Shown in pieces: positions 1-8,108 of a DNA stretch of 64,000 nt; positions within the stretch are counted from its first letter, which is position 1, and every line of letters starts with the position of its first letter. The DNA is from Streptomyces violens (GTDB taxonomy: Bacteria > Actinomycetota > Actinomycetes > Streptomycetales > Streptomycetaceae). The position numbers were made by a program, and so were the translations under genes. The DNA lies in contig NZ_JOBH01000011.1 of assembly GCF_000717745.1 (NCBI RefSeq), positions 124,001 to 188,000 of the forward strand, read 5' to 3'. Below the pieces are notes generated by a model, which had not been told where the DNA came from, ran no database searches, and saw only the letters and a program-made list of their open reading frames with translations.

Positions 1-743
1 GCGCCGACATCGAACGGCTCCTCGACGAGCTCACCGACGACGCCGAGCCGCACCGCTCCGTGGCACTGCCGGCCGACGAGGCCGCCGCCCTGCTCGGCCG
101 CTACGGCATCCGCGTTCGCGCCGCGCTCCCCGCACCCGACCCGGACGCCGCCGTACGCGCCGCCGAGGCCCTCGGCTACCCCGTCGCCCTGAAGACCACC
201 GCGCCGCACCTGAGGCACCGCGCCGACCTCGGGGGCGTGCGCCTCGACCTCCCCGGAGAACGCGCCCTGCGCCGCGCCTACGAAGAGCTGACCGACTTCC
301 TCGGGAAGCCCGAGGAGCTGCGCCCGGTGGTGCAGGCGATGGTGCCGCGCGGCGTGGACACCGTGATCCGCGCCTCCATCGACCCGGCGGCCGGCGCCGT
401 CCTCTCCTTCGGCCTGGCCGGCGCCCCCTCCCAGCTTCTCGGCGACATGGCACACCGCCTCATCCCCGCCACCGACCGGGACGTCGCCGAACAGATCCGC
501 TCCATCCGGACCGCACCGCTGCTCTTCGGGTGGCGCGGCTCGCAGCCCGTGGACAGCGCCGCGCTGGAAGAACTGCTGCTGCGCGTCTCCCGGCTCGTCG
601 ACGACCACCCCGAGGTCGTCGGCATCGACCTGGAACCGGTCGTCGTCGCCCCCCAGGGCCTCGCCGTCCTCGGCGCCTCCGTACGCCTCGCCCGGCCCCC
701 GGCCACCACCGACCTCGGCCCCCGCCGCCTCCCCGTGTACTGA
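1..743 (+). CDS. ATP-grasp acyl-CoA ligase/acetyltransferase, C-terminal part (5' end outside window)
   Basis: The reading frame is open from the window edge (third base) to a TGA, so the gene starts upstream. The visible part of about 247 residues matches the C-terminal ATP-grasp module (ATP-grasp_5 type) of ADP-forming acetate-CoA ligases and of the fused GNAT acetyltransferase/ligase proteins common in actinomycetes. Seen: a linker, then an ADEAAALLGRYGI-type entry helix, GYPVALKTTAPH (the nucleotide-binding lysine strand), LGGVRLDL, and a VVGIDLEPVVV segment near the end, where the family carries metal-binding acidic residues. The CoA-binding and any GNAT domain would lie upstream. Members either make acyl-CoA or acetylate lysines of acyl-CoA synthetases; this fragment cannot decide between them. 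Confidence 0.75.
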   Translation, partial: ADIERLLDELTDDAEPHRSVALPADEAAALLGRYGIRVRAALPAPDPDAAVRAAEALGYPVALKTTAPHLRHRADLGGVRLDLPGERALRRAYEELTDFLGKPEELRPVVQAMVPRGVDTVIRASIDPAAGAVLSFGLAGAPSQLLGDMAHRLIPATDRDVAEQIRSIRTAPLLFGWRGSQPVDSAALEELLLRVSRLVDDHPEVVGIDLEPVVVAPQGLAVLGASVRLARPPATTDLGPRRLPVY

Positions 744-800
744 GCCCCGGCCCGCCGCCTGCGGCCCGTGGCGGCCCCGGCGCCCCGTAGGATGGACGGC

Positions 801-1391
801 ATGGCTAAGACCGGTACGACGACCCAGGGGCTGCGCGCGGCGATCGAGCGCAGCGGCTATTACCCGGCACTCGTGGCCGAGGCGGTGCAGGCCGCGGTGG
901 GCGGCGAGCCGGTGGTCTCGTACCTGGTCCACCAGGAGACGACCTTCGACGCCAACGAAGTGCGCCGCCACGTCACGGTGCTGGTCCTCACCGGCACCCG
1001 CTTCATCGTCAGCCACACCGACGAGCAGGCCGCGGACGCCACGTCGCCGACGCCGTACGCCACCACCTCCACCGAGTCGGTGAAGCTCGGCCGGATCTCC
1101 TCCGTCGTGCTCAGCCGCGTCGTCGCCAACCCCGAGTCCTACACCCCCGGGCAGCTGCCCCGCGAGGTCGTGCTGACCATCGGCTGGGGCGCCGTCGCCC
1201 GGCTCGACCTGGAGCCCGCCAGCTGCGGCGACCCGAACTGCGAAGCCGACCACGGCTACACCGGCTCCTCCACCGCCGACGACCTCTCGCTGCGGGTCAG
1301 CGAGGCCGGCGACGGCCCGGACACCGTCCGGCAGACGCTCGCCTTCGCCCAGGCGCTCTCCGAAGCCACCGCCGCCTCGGCCGCCCGCTGA
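801..1391 (+). CDS. DUF5998 family protein
   Basis: A conserved actinobacterial protein of 196 residues with no established function. I chose the ATG that begins MAKTGTTTQGLR rather than an in-frame ATG 33 bases upstream, because the extension is Pro/Arg-rich and looks like untranslated leader. The body is mixed alpha/beta with no signal peptide or membrane span. A CGDPNCEADHGY segment near residue 150 holds two Cys, one His and acidic residues that could bind a metal. The stop codon shares one base with the start of the phosphodiesterase gene that follows (TGATG), so the two are probably translationally coupled. Confidence 0.8.
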   Translation: MAKTGTTTQGLRAAIERSGYYPALVAEAVQAAVGGEPVVSYLVHQETTFDANEVRRHVTVLVLTGTRFIVSHTDEQAADATSPTPYATTSTESVKLGRISSVVLSRVVANPESYTPGQLPREVVLTIGWGAVARLDLEPASCGDPNCEADHGYTGSSTADDLSLRVSEAGDGPDTVRQTLAFAQALSEATAASAAR

Positions 1392-2590
1392 TGGCGGGTT
1401 TCGCCGTGGACCCGGCATCCGCCTGGCCCGAGCCGCTCGACCTCGCCACCGCGCCGGTACCCCGCTACGGCACGGGTGCCCTCGCCGACCTCCTGCCCGC
1501 CATCACCGCGGGCCAGGGCCTGGCGCACGCGCAGCCGACGAGCCTGGAGCTGGCCCCCGCCGACCGCGCCTGCGTCTTCCTGATCGACGGCCTGGGCTGG
1601 GAGCTGCTGCGCGCCCACCCGGCCGAGGCACCCTTCCTGACCTCGCTGCTCGGCACGTCCATGAACGGCACCGGGCTGCCCATGACGGCCGGCTTCCCCT
1701 CGACCACGGCCACGTCGCTGGCCTCGGTCGGCACGGGCCTGCCGCCCGGCGCGCACGGCCTCGCCGGATACACCGTCCAGGACCCGGACACCGGCGCGCT
1801 GATGAACCAGCTGCGCTGGCAGCCGTGGACGGACCCGTACGCCTGGCAGCCGTACCCCACGGTCTTCCAGCGGGCGCACGCGGCGGGCATCCACACCTGC
1901 CAGGTCTCCGCGCCGAACTTCGAGCGCACCCCGCTCACCGAGATCGCGCTCAGCGGCGGCACCTTCCACGGCCGGCTCTCCGGCGAGGACCGGATGGATC
2001 TGGCCGCCGAGCAGCTGGCCGCCGGCGACCGGTCGCTGGTCTACACGTACTACTCGGAGGTCGACGGCAAGGGCCACCGCTACGGCGTCGACTCCGACGC
2101 CTGGCGCGGCCAGCTGATGTATGTCGACCGGCTCGCGGAGCGCCTCGCCGAGCAGCTCCCGCCCCGCTCGGCCCTCTACATCACCGCCGACCACGGCATG
2201 ATCGACATCCCGTTCGACCCCGAGTCCCGCGTCGACTTCGACGAGGACTGGGAACTGAGCGCGGGCGTACGGCTGCTGGGCGGCGAGGGCCGCTGTCGCC
2301 ACGTGTACGCGCACCCGGGCGCGGCCGACGACGTGCTCGCGGTCTGGCGCGAGGTCGTCGGCGAACAGATGTGGGTGGCCGGCCGCGACGAGGCGATCGC
2401 CGCCGGGTGGTTCGGTCCGCACGTCGACGACCGGGTACGGGGCAGGATCGGCGACGTGGTGGCCGCCGCACACGCCGACATGGTGATCATCGCGAGCCAG
2501 AACGAACCACGCGAATCAGCCATGGTCGGCATGCACGGCTCCATGACCCCGGTCGAACAACTCGTGCCCCTCCTGGAAGTCCGCACCTGA
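1391..2590 (+). CDS. alkaline-phosphatase-superfamily nucleotide pyrophosphatase/phosphodiesterase
   Basis: 399 residues covering one whole type I phosphodiesterase/nucleotide pyrophosphatase domain. Visible metal and catalytic elements: VFLIDGLGW (first metal-binding Asp), PSTTATSLASVGTG (Thr nucleophile loop), SEVDGKGHRYG (Asp/His ligands) and ITADHGMID (Asp-His pair). A late HGSMTP segment may supply the last His. No signal peptide or membrane span is evident, so it is probably cytosolic. It directly follows the DUF5998 gene with a one-base overlap and likely shares its transcript. The substrate is not readable from sequence; family members cleave phosphodiester or pyrophosphate bonds of nucleotides or lipids. 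Confidence 0.85.
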   Translation: MAGFAVDPASAWPEPLDLATAPVPRYGTGALADLLPAITAGQGLAHAQPTSLELAPADRACVFLIDGLGWELLRAHPAEAPFLTSLLGTSMNGTGLPMTAGFPSTTATSLASVGTGLPPGAHGLAGYTVQDPDTGALMNQLRWQPWTDPYAWQPYPTVFQRAHAAGIHTCQVSAPNFERTPLTEIALSGGTFHGRLSGEDRMDLAAEQLAAGDRSLVYTYYSEVDGKGHRYGVDSDAWRGQLMYVDRLAERLAEQLPPRSALYITADHGMIDIPFDPESRVDFDEDWELSAGVRLLGGEGRCRHVYAHPGAADDVLAVWREVVGEQMWVAGRDEAIAAGWFGPHVDDRVRGRIGDVVAAAHADMVIIASQNEPRESAMVGMHGSMTPVEQLVPLLEVRT

Positions 2591-2858
2591 GCTGCTCGAT
2601 CCGGAAGCCCGCACCTGACGCGCGCCGATGGCGTTGTCAGTGCCACCCGTTACTGTGTTGAGCAGGGGCTCTGCGACCCCCCATGGGGGAAGCGGGGGCT
2701 GAAACGGTACGGCACCCGCCCCGCCTCCCCGCCCAGGCTCCCCTCTCCGAGGGGCAGCAGGCGCCAAACCAATACCCGCCCGAACTCCCCCTTCCCTTCG
2801 TACGACCCGATCGCCGTCGGCAGGCCCCGACGCGCCCGAAAGGCAACTTGAACCCCCC

Positions 2859-3509
2859 ATGGCTGAACTGGTGTTCTTCAGCGGCACGATGGACTGCGGG
2901 AAGTCGACTTTGGCGCTTCAAATCGGGCACAACCGTTCGGCCCGCGGCCTGCAGGGCGTGATCTTCACCCGCGACGACCGTGCGGGGGAGGGCAAACTGT
3001 CATCGCGTCTGGGACTGGTGACGGACGCGGTGGAGGCAGCTCCCGGGATGGACCTCTACGGGTACCTCGTGGAGCAGATGACACACGGCGGCAAGGTCGA
3101 TTACGTCATCGTGGACGAGGCTCAGTTCCTCGCGCCCGAACAGATCGATCAGCTGGCGCGGATCGTGGACGACCTGGCCCTGGACGTCTTCGCCTTCGGC
3201 ATCACCACGGACTTCCGCACGAAGCTGTTCCCCGGGTCGCAACGGCTGCTCGAGTTGGCGGACCGGATCGAGGCGTTGCAGGTCGAGGCCATGTGCTGGT
3301 GTGGCGCCCGGGCCACGCACAACGCCCGCACGGTGGGCGGCGAGATGGTGGTCGAGGGCGAGCAGGTGGTGGTGGGCGATGTGGCCATGCCTGCAGAGGA
3401 GGTCGGGTACGAGGTCCTGTGCCGACGCCATCACCGCAAGCGGATGACGAGCGCCACGGCTCGTGCGGCGGCGCTGTCGCCCGATGTCCTGCCGGTCACC
3501 ACTGACTGA
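2859..3509 (+). CDS. tdk: thymidine kinase
   Basis: 216 residues, the normal length for the TK1-like family. Transfers the gamma-phosphate of ATP to thymidine in pyrimidine salvage, in the cytosol. Seen: P-loop SGTMDCGKST (residues 8-17), Walker B-like YVIVDEAQFL (82-91) with the catalytic Glu, FGITTDFRTKLFPGS (113-127), the Cys-rich zinc region around CWCGARATHNAR (146-157), and VGYEVLCRRHH, which supplies further zinc ligands. The start ATG is preceded only by a weak purine stretch. No operon partner: about 270 bases separate it from the gene before and a degenerate region follows, including a broken copy of its own 3' half. Confidence 0.95.
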   Translation: MAELVFFSGTMDCGKSTLALQIGHNRSARGLQGVIFTRDDRAGEGKLSSRLGLVTDAVEAAPGMDLYGYLVEQMTHGGKVDYVIVDEAQFLAPEQIDQLARIVDDLALDVFAFGITTDFRTKLFPGSQRLLELADRIEALQVEAMCWCGARATHNARTVGGEMVVEGEQVVVGDVAMPAEEVGYEVLCRRHHRKRMTSATARAAALSPDVLPVTTD

Positions 3510-3689
3510 GGCCGGGTAGGTGTACCTGAGCCGGCACCTACGCTCGGGCAGGCGGCTGCGCCCGTCGTGATCTGTGGGCTATGGCGATAGAGACGCACGG
3601 ACGTTGGCTGGTGCGCCTGTCCGCAGGTTTTCCAGTTCCACACTGCGCTTCCGTCCGGCCGGCTGCGTGCCCGGCACCGGACCCAGGAC

Positions 3690-3895
3690 ACGCGGTTACC
3701 TCGCCCGCCAACGGGCCGTCAGGCCCTGCTGACTCTGGCCCATCTGCGGTGTGGTGATACTCGTGCCCCAGCTCGCCGCGGGCTTCGGCACCGGGACCTC
3801 GACCGCCTGCCGCTACATCCGCGAGGCCGTCGAGGCCCTGGCCGCACTGGCGCCAACCCTCGCCCGGGCCGTGGACGTTGTCCGCCATGCCGAAC
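3690..3895 (+). pseudogene. IS5-like transposase N-terminal remnant (frameshifted)
   Basis: Two frames together reproduce the helix-turn-helix start of DDE transposases of the IS5/IS4 type common in Streptomyces. One frame reads ALLTLAHLRCGDT; after one extra base the next reads QLAAGFGTGTSTACRYIREA, continuing as VEALAALAPTLARAV. The catalytic DDE part is absent. A further stop interrupts the frame upstream. This is an old inactivated insertion, and no intact terminal repeats were found. Assignment rests on my memory of the family motif. Confidence 0.6.
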
Positions 3896-3979
3896 CCTGC
3901 GCGTTGCACACTGCGCCAAGCAACGACGCGCTCAACGGGAAACCGGACCCTGACGATCACGCGGATTCATCACCCCCAC

Positions 3980-4244
3980 GAGCTGGGGCTGGATGTCTTT
4001 GTTTTCGGGATCACCACCGACTACCGACTTGCGCAGCAAGCTGTTCCCCGGCTCCCAGCGGCTGGTGGAACTGGCCGACCGCATAGAGGTGCTTCAGGTC
4101 GAGGCATTGTGCTGGTGCGGCGCCCGCGCGACGCACAACGCCCGTACGTCGGCGGGCAGGTGGTCGTCGAGGGCGGCCAGGTGGTCGTGGGAGACGTGCA
4201 CGCGGTCGGGGTCGCGGTCGGGTACGAGGTGCTCTGCCGGCGCC
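3980..4244 (+). pseudogene. broken partial copy of thymidine kinase
   Basis: Corresponds to residues ~107-190 of the intact thymidine kinase just upstream, in the same orientation. It begins LGLDVFVFGITTDYR, shifts frame to KLFPGSQRLVELADRIEVLQ and CWCGARATHNARTSA, then shifts back to GGQVVVEGGQVVVGDV and VGYEVLCRR. The P-loop half is missing, so it cannot be functional. The nucleotide match to the intact gene is only moderate, with many silent changes, so it is an old duplication or came from another strain. It follows the transposase remnant by about 85 bases. Confidence 0.8.
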
Positions 4245-4253
4245 CCGACGTGG

Positions 4254-5033
4254 TCACTCCGTCGGACGCTGTACCACCATGAACTCCGCGCCCTCCGGGT
4301 CGGTGACCGTTGCCAGTCGTCCGTGGGGTGAGTTTCGGGGCGCGCCGGTCACCTGGCCGCCCAGCTCCGTGACCCGGCGGGCTGCCGCGTCCGTGTCGGA
4401 GACCGCGAAGTACGTTGCCCAGTGCGGCCCCCGCTCCCGGGGCAGCGCGTCGCCCGCCCCATGGATGCCCGCCACCGGGCGTCCCTTGAGGCACAGCGTC
4501 AGGTCGTCGCCTCCGGGGTGGTGCGTCGCCTCCGTCTCGAAGCCGAAGACGTGTTCGTAGAATCTGCCGGCCGGGGCGGCCTCCGGGGTCACCAGTTCGT
4601 TCCAGGCCAGGGTGCCCGGTTCGCCGACCACCGCCGTGCCCTTCATGGTGTGCCCCTGCCAGATCCCGAAGACCGCGCCCTGCGGATCCGAGGCGAGCGC
4701 CATCCGCCCCGCGTGGTCGGCGTCCAGCGGGCCGACGCCGACCGTGCCGCCGCAGGCGCGGATGCGCTCGGTGACGGCGTCCGCGTCGTCGCTCGCCAGA
4801 TAGGGCGTCCAGGCGATGGACAGCTGCCGTTCGGCGGGCAGCACACCGATCCCGGCCACCTCCCGGCCGGCCGACAGCGCCCGTACGTAGGGACCGAGTT
4901 GCTGCGGCCCCGGGCGGAACTCCCAGCCGAACAGCGCACTGTAGAAGTCCTGCGTGGCGGGCAGGTCGTGCACCATGAGACTCACCCAGCAAGGGGTGCC
5001 GGGCGTCCGCCGGCTCGCTGCCTCGGTCGTCAT
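4254..5033 (-). CDS. VOC (glyoxalase/bleomycin-resistance fold) protein, two domains
   Basis: 259 residues with two vicinal-oxygen-chelate domains. The first (~residues 13-125) starts PCWVSLMVHDLPATQDFYSA; the second (~140-255) starts LAWNELVTPEAAPAGRFYEH and closes with TVTDPEGAEFMVV. Such tandem proteins resemble the CFP32/hydroxylase-associated lyase group of actinomycetes and are probably cytosolic. The reaction cannot be predicted: VOC proteins include isomerases, dioxygenases and drug-binding proteins. It stands alone; the degenerate tdk copy ends convergently about 10 bases from its stop. Confidence 0.85.
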   Translation of the reverse strand: MTTEAASRRTPGTPCWVSLMVHDLPATQDFYSALFGWEFRPGPQQLGPYVRALSAGREVAGIGVLPAERQLSIAWTPYLASDDADAVTERIRACGGTVGVGPLDADHAGRMALASDPQGAVFGIWQGHTMKGTAVVGEPGTLAWNELVTPEAAPAGRFYEHVFGFETEATHHPGGDDLTLCLKGRPVAGIHGAGDALPRERGPHWATYFAVSDTDAAARRVTELGGQVTGAPRNSPHGRLATVTDPEGAEFMVVQRPTE

Positions 5034-5245
5034 CGTCGCTTGCTCCTCGGACCAATCAAGGGTGGGGACCGTACGGGGTGCGGGCTGTGCCGTGCAGATG
5101 CTCGCATCCCCCCGTAGGCGGCGCGGGGCGGCCGCGCCGCTGGTCGCGCGACCTGTTGTGCGGCCGGGTCGGAGAGTGCCCGATCTGATGACGCAGTGGC
5201 GTTTCTGCGGATGTCACCGTCCTGTGTGAGGGACCCGTCGGCCAT

Positions 5246-5350
5246 GTGGTGAGCAACCTGTCCTTTAAGTGGTGAGGAATCTGTCCTCTACGTGGTGAGC
5301 AGCCTGTCCTCTACGTGGTGCGGAACCTGTCCCTTACGTGGTGATGAACT
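5246..5350. repeat. tandem 23-bp repeats (four copies plus a partial fifth)
   Basis: Copies begin at 5246, 5269, 5292, 5315 and 5338, an exact 23-base period. Each starts GTGGTG, has a variable middle of GAGCAACC/GAGGAATC type, and ends TGTCCTCTAC or close to it. The last copy diverges after about 12 bases. They lie 70-175 bases upstream of the rhodanese gene, in a gap of about 390 bases with no credible gene. No spacers separate the copies. They could be iterated regulator sites or the multi-repeat end of a lost IS21-type element. Confidence 0.85.
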
Positions 5351-5420
5351 GGTTCATGTACTTCCTCACCGCTTGCCCGTGGGCGGCGTGGAGCGGTCGT
5401 GACTGCGCAAGGATGGGGCC

Positions 5421-6257
5421 ATGAATGCCATCATCTCCGCTACCGAACTGGCGAGCGAGCTGGCGGGCGGGACGCCTCCGGTGCTCCTCGATGTCCGCTG
5501 GCAGCAGGGCGGCCCGTCCGGGCACGCCGAGTACGCGACCGGCCATCTGCCCGGTGCCGTCTACGTCGACCTCGACGCCGATCTGGCCGGGCCCGCGGGC
5601 TCCGGGGGCCGCCACCCGCTGCCGGACCCGGAGGACTTCGCGGCGGCCATGCGCGCGGCCGGTGTCTCCCGGGACCGCGCGGTGGTCGTGTACGACGGCG
5701 GACAGGGCTGGGCGGCGGCCCGCGCCTGGTGGCTGCTGCGCTGGGCGGGACACGAGGACGTACGCGCCCTGGACGGCGGGCTGCCGGCCTGGCGGGCGGC
5801 GGGCGGCGAGTTGACCGACGAGGAGCCCGCTCCGAAGCCCGGCGACTTCACGGCGGCGCCCGGGGCGGTGCCGGTACTCACCGCCGACGAGGCGGCCGCA
5901 CTGGCCCGGCGCGGGGTGCTCCTGGACGCGCGGGCAGGGGAGCGCTACCGGGGCGAGGTCGAGCCCATCGACCCGGTCGCCGGCCACATCCCGGGCGCAC
6001 GCTCCGCCCCGACGGTCGACAACGTCGCCGCCGACGGCACGTTCCGGCCGGCCGCCGAACTGGCCGAGCGCTTCAGCGCCCTGGGAGCCGCGCCGGGCGC
6101 CGAGGTCGGGGTCTACTGCGGCTCGGGCGTCTCCGCCGCGCACGAGGTGCTGGCGCTGGCCGTGGCGGGCGTTCCGGCGGCCCTCTACGTCGGCTCCTGG
6201 AGCGAGTGGTCGGGCGACGCGTCCCGTCCGGTGGCCACGGGGCCCGAGGCGGGCTGA
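5421..6257 (+). CDS. sulfurtransferase (tandem rhodanese domains)
   Basis: 278 residues, the usual length for thiosulfate/3-mercaptopyruvate sulfurtransferases with an inactive N-terminal and an active C-terminal rhodanese domain. The N-terminal domain runs from PVLLDVRW to the end of the VYDGGQGWAAAR strand, where the nucleophile position is Asp-Gly rather than Cys. The C-terminal domain carries the active loop YCGSGVSAAHEV. CGSGVxA is the loop type associated with 3-mercaptopyruvate preference, against CRKGVTA for thiosulfate enzymes. It moves sulfane sulfur to thiols or cyanide in the cytosol. The ATG has no strong ribosome site; the 23-bp repeats sit in its 5' region. Confidence 0.9.
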   Translation: MNAIISATELASELAGGTPPVLLDVRWQQGGPSGHAEYATGHLPGAVYVDLDADLAGPAGSGGRHPLPDPEDFAAAMRAAGVSRDRAVVVYDGGQGWAAARAWWLLRWAGHEDVRALDGGLPAWRAAGGELTDEEPAPKPGDFTAAPGAVPVLTADEAAALARRGVLLDARAGERYRGEVEPIDPVAGHIPGARSAPTVDNVAADGTFRPAAELAERFSALGAAPGAEVGVYCGSGVSAAHEVLALAVAGVPAALYVGSWSEWSGDASRPVATGPEAG

Positions 6258-6330
6258 GAGGCGAGCCGGGGGCGGTACGCGGGCGGGTGCGAGGGGATCG
6301 CACCCGCCGGGGCCGCCCTGCGGCGCGGGA

Positions 6331-6452
6331 CCGTTACGCGGCGAGGGGGGCGGGAGCTCCCGCGGGACCGTTTCCGTACCGGCCCACCGCCCGCAGTACT
6401 GCCCGCGGCACCGTTACGCGCGGGCCGGCCGCAGCCCGCAGGACCGTTTCCG
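6331..6452. repeat. alternating short repeats between convergent genes
   Basis: In the gap between the rhodanese gene and sepH, which converge, the word CCGTTACGCG occurs at 6331 and 6411, and CCGTTTCCG(T/C) at 6367 and 6443, alternating A-B-A-B and each preceded by GGGA, GGCA or AGGA. The surroundings are GC-rich and partly self-complementary. There is no coding signal. A role in 3'-end structure is possible, but I see no perfect terminator hairpin. Confidence 0.5.
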
Positions 6453-6502
6453 CACGCGGGCAGCCCAAGGCCGGAATGCGCCTCGGGCCGACCGCTACGA
6501 GG

Positions 6503-7588
6503 TCAGGCGTCCGGCTTCTTGCGCCGCGTACCGAAGACGATCTCGTCCCAGCTGGGCACCGCGGCGCGGCGGCCGGGGCGGACGCCGTCCGCTTCGGCCT
6601 GGCGGTCGGTCGTGCCCGTGAGCCGGTCCCGGTGTCCCGCGACGGCGCGCGGCATCAGTACGTCGGCGTACGCGGAGCCGGCGCCCGCGCTCGCGGCCGG
6701 GGCGGCCTCCTCCTCGACCTCGGGCTCCGTGGCCGGCTCGTCGTCCGGCGGCGTCTTCGGCTCGGGGACGACCAGGTCGCCCCGGAAGCTCGGTACCGCC
6801 TCCAGCAGGCTGGTCAGCGAGTCGCGCGGGTCCCGCTCCTCGGTCTCCTCGACGGCGGCCGAGGCCGAAGCCGAGGTCGCGGGCGCGTCCTCCTCGGGGG
6901 CGGCCGGCGGCGCGGGCCGCTCGGCGGGCTGCGGACGGTCCAGGGTCCGGTCCAGCGGCCGGTCCCGGGGCAGTCGGGCGATCCGCGGTACGAACGGGAA
7001 GCTCGGCTCCGGGCTGTCGTCGGTCTCGCCGATCAGCGCCCGTGCCTCGTCGTCCACGGCCTGCACGAGCCGCCGGGGCGGGTCGTACGTCCAGCTCGCG
7101 GAGTGCGGCTCGGCCGCGACGCGGTAGACGAGCAGTACCTCCCAGGTGCCGTCGTCGCGGCGCCAGGAGTCCCACTGCACGCTGTCCTTGTCGGCGCCGC
7201 GCAGCAGCAGCCGCTCGGCGACCGCCTCGCCCAGCTGCGGACCGGTGTTCTCGCCGGGCCGGCGCACGGGCGTCTTACGGGCGCGCTCGGCCATGAACGC
7301 GCGTTCCGCGAGTACCGGGCCCTCGAAGCGCCGCACCCGGTCGACGGGGATGCCGGCGAGCTGCGCGACCTCCTCGGCGGAGGCACCGGCCCTTATACGG
7401 GCCTGGATGTCGCGTGGCCGGAGGTGGCTCTCCACCTCGATCTCGATCTGGCCCAGGCGTGCGCGGTCATTGCGCACCGCGGCACGCAGCCGCTCGTCGA
7501 TCGGCAGCGTGTACTCGGTGCTGTCCGCAGCCTTGAGCACCAGCCGTGTGCCGTCGTTCGAGACGGCCACGACACGCAGTTCGGGCAT
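6503..7588 (-). CDS. sepH: septation protein SepH
   Basis: 361 residues from the ATG of MPELRVVAVSN, chosen over upstream in-frame starts because a GGGAGG ribosome site precedes it and homologues start there. SepH is a conserved actinobacterial cell-division protein that stimulates FtsZ assembly. The N-terminal DUF3071 domain with a helix-turn-helix (GASAEEVAQLAGIPVDRVRR) spans roughly residues 1-170, including a WEVLLVYR strand. The C-terminal ~190 residues are a low-complexity Pro/Ala/Glu-rich tail ending in a conserved basic patch (VPSWDEIVFGTRRKK). Conserved position next to the ferrochelatase region agrees with my recollection of S. coelicolor. Transcribed divergently from the repeat-bearing membrane protein. 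Confidence 0.95.
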   Translation of the reverse strand: MPELRVVAVSNDGTRLVLKAADSTEYTLPIDERLRAAVRNDRARLGQIEIEVESHLRPRDIQARIRAGASAEEVAQLAGIPVDRVRRFEGPVLAERAFMAERARKTPVRRPGENTGPQLGEAVAERLLLRGADKDSVQWDSWRRDDGTWEVLLVYRVAAEPHSASWTYDPPRRLVQAVDDEARALIGETDDSPEPSFPFVPRIARLPRDRPLDRTLDRPQPAERPAPPAAPEEDAPATSASASAAVEETEERDPRDSLTSLLEAVPSFRGDLVVPEPKTPPDDEPATEPEVEEEAAPAASAGAGSAYADVLMPRAVAGHRDRLTGTTDRQAEADGVRPGRRAAVPSWDEIVFGTRRKKPDA

Positions 7589-8108
7589 GGGGACCTCCCG
7601 GGTGGTGCCTGCCGACGTCACGTGCGTCGCTGCTTCCGCTAGTCGAGTGTGGCCTGCCCGGGTGCAGCCTGCCACAACATTGCCGAGTTGCCCGGCGTGT
7701 CAGGCTGTGGCCCTGAAACGCCGTTATGACACGGTAACCAGTTTGCAACCTCCGGTGACCGTGCCGGTTGCCCTGTGTACCAGCACCCCGTGCCGAGTGG
7801 CGGCGCCCCGGGGCGAGAGCCGCCTTGCGGGCCCCTCCCGTGGGTCCGGGCAGCCGGACGGGAAACCGGGGCCAGGATTCGCAACAGTACTCCATTCGGA
7901 CCACCGGAGTGGGGCGCCGCGCCGCCAAGTTTTCCCTGCCCAGCGGAGTTCGGTCGCCTTGTCGACCTCTCTACTTATGCGATCGAATGGCGAGCCGCAC
8001 GGAATCGTGTGACCTGGTTCACAAAAACGCCAGAAATGGAACTATCCAGTCCGCCTAAATGTCCCTTCTCTGTGCAAGACGGATCGAAGCGTCGCTCAAG
8101 GGCCGAGG
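7589..8108. other. divergent intergenic region upstream of sepH and the repeat-bearing membrane protein
   Basis: About 520 bases with no convincing gene. AT content rises from about 7970 onward, as expected for promoters. The notable element is a perfect TGTGA-N6-TCACA palindrome (listed separately). I could not place a reliable sigma-70 promoter for either gene. Confidence 0.7.
8008..8023. promoter_or_regulatory. CRP-type palindrome TGTGACCTGGTTCACA
   Basis: A perfect TGTGA-N6-TCACA inverted repeat, also readable as GTG-N8-CAC, the core of the Streptomyces Crp motif as I recall it (GTG-N6-GNCAC, one mismatch here). Its centre lies about 93 bases before the ATG of the repeat-bearing membrane protein and about 430 bases before sepH. 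It sits in a locally AT-rich stretch, so it is a plausible operator, but no binding is shown. Confidence 0.55.

Noticed and set aside
5246..5350. CRISPR array
   Set aside because: The 23-bp units are directly adjacent with no spacers, the copies are imperfect and no cas gene is nearby.
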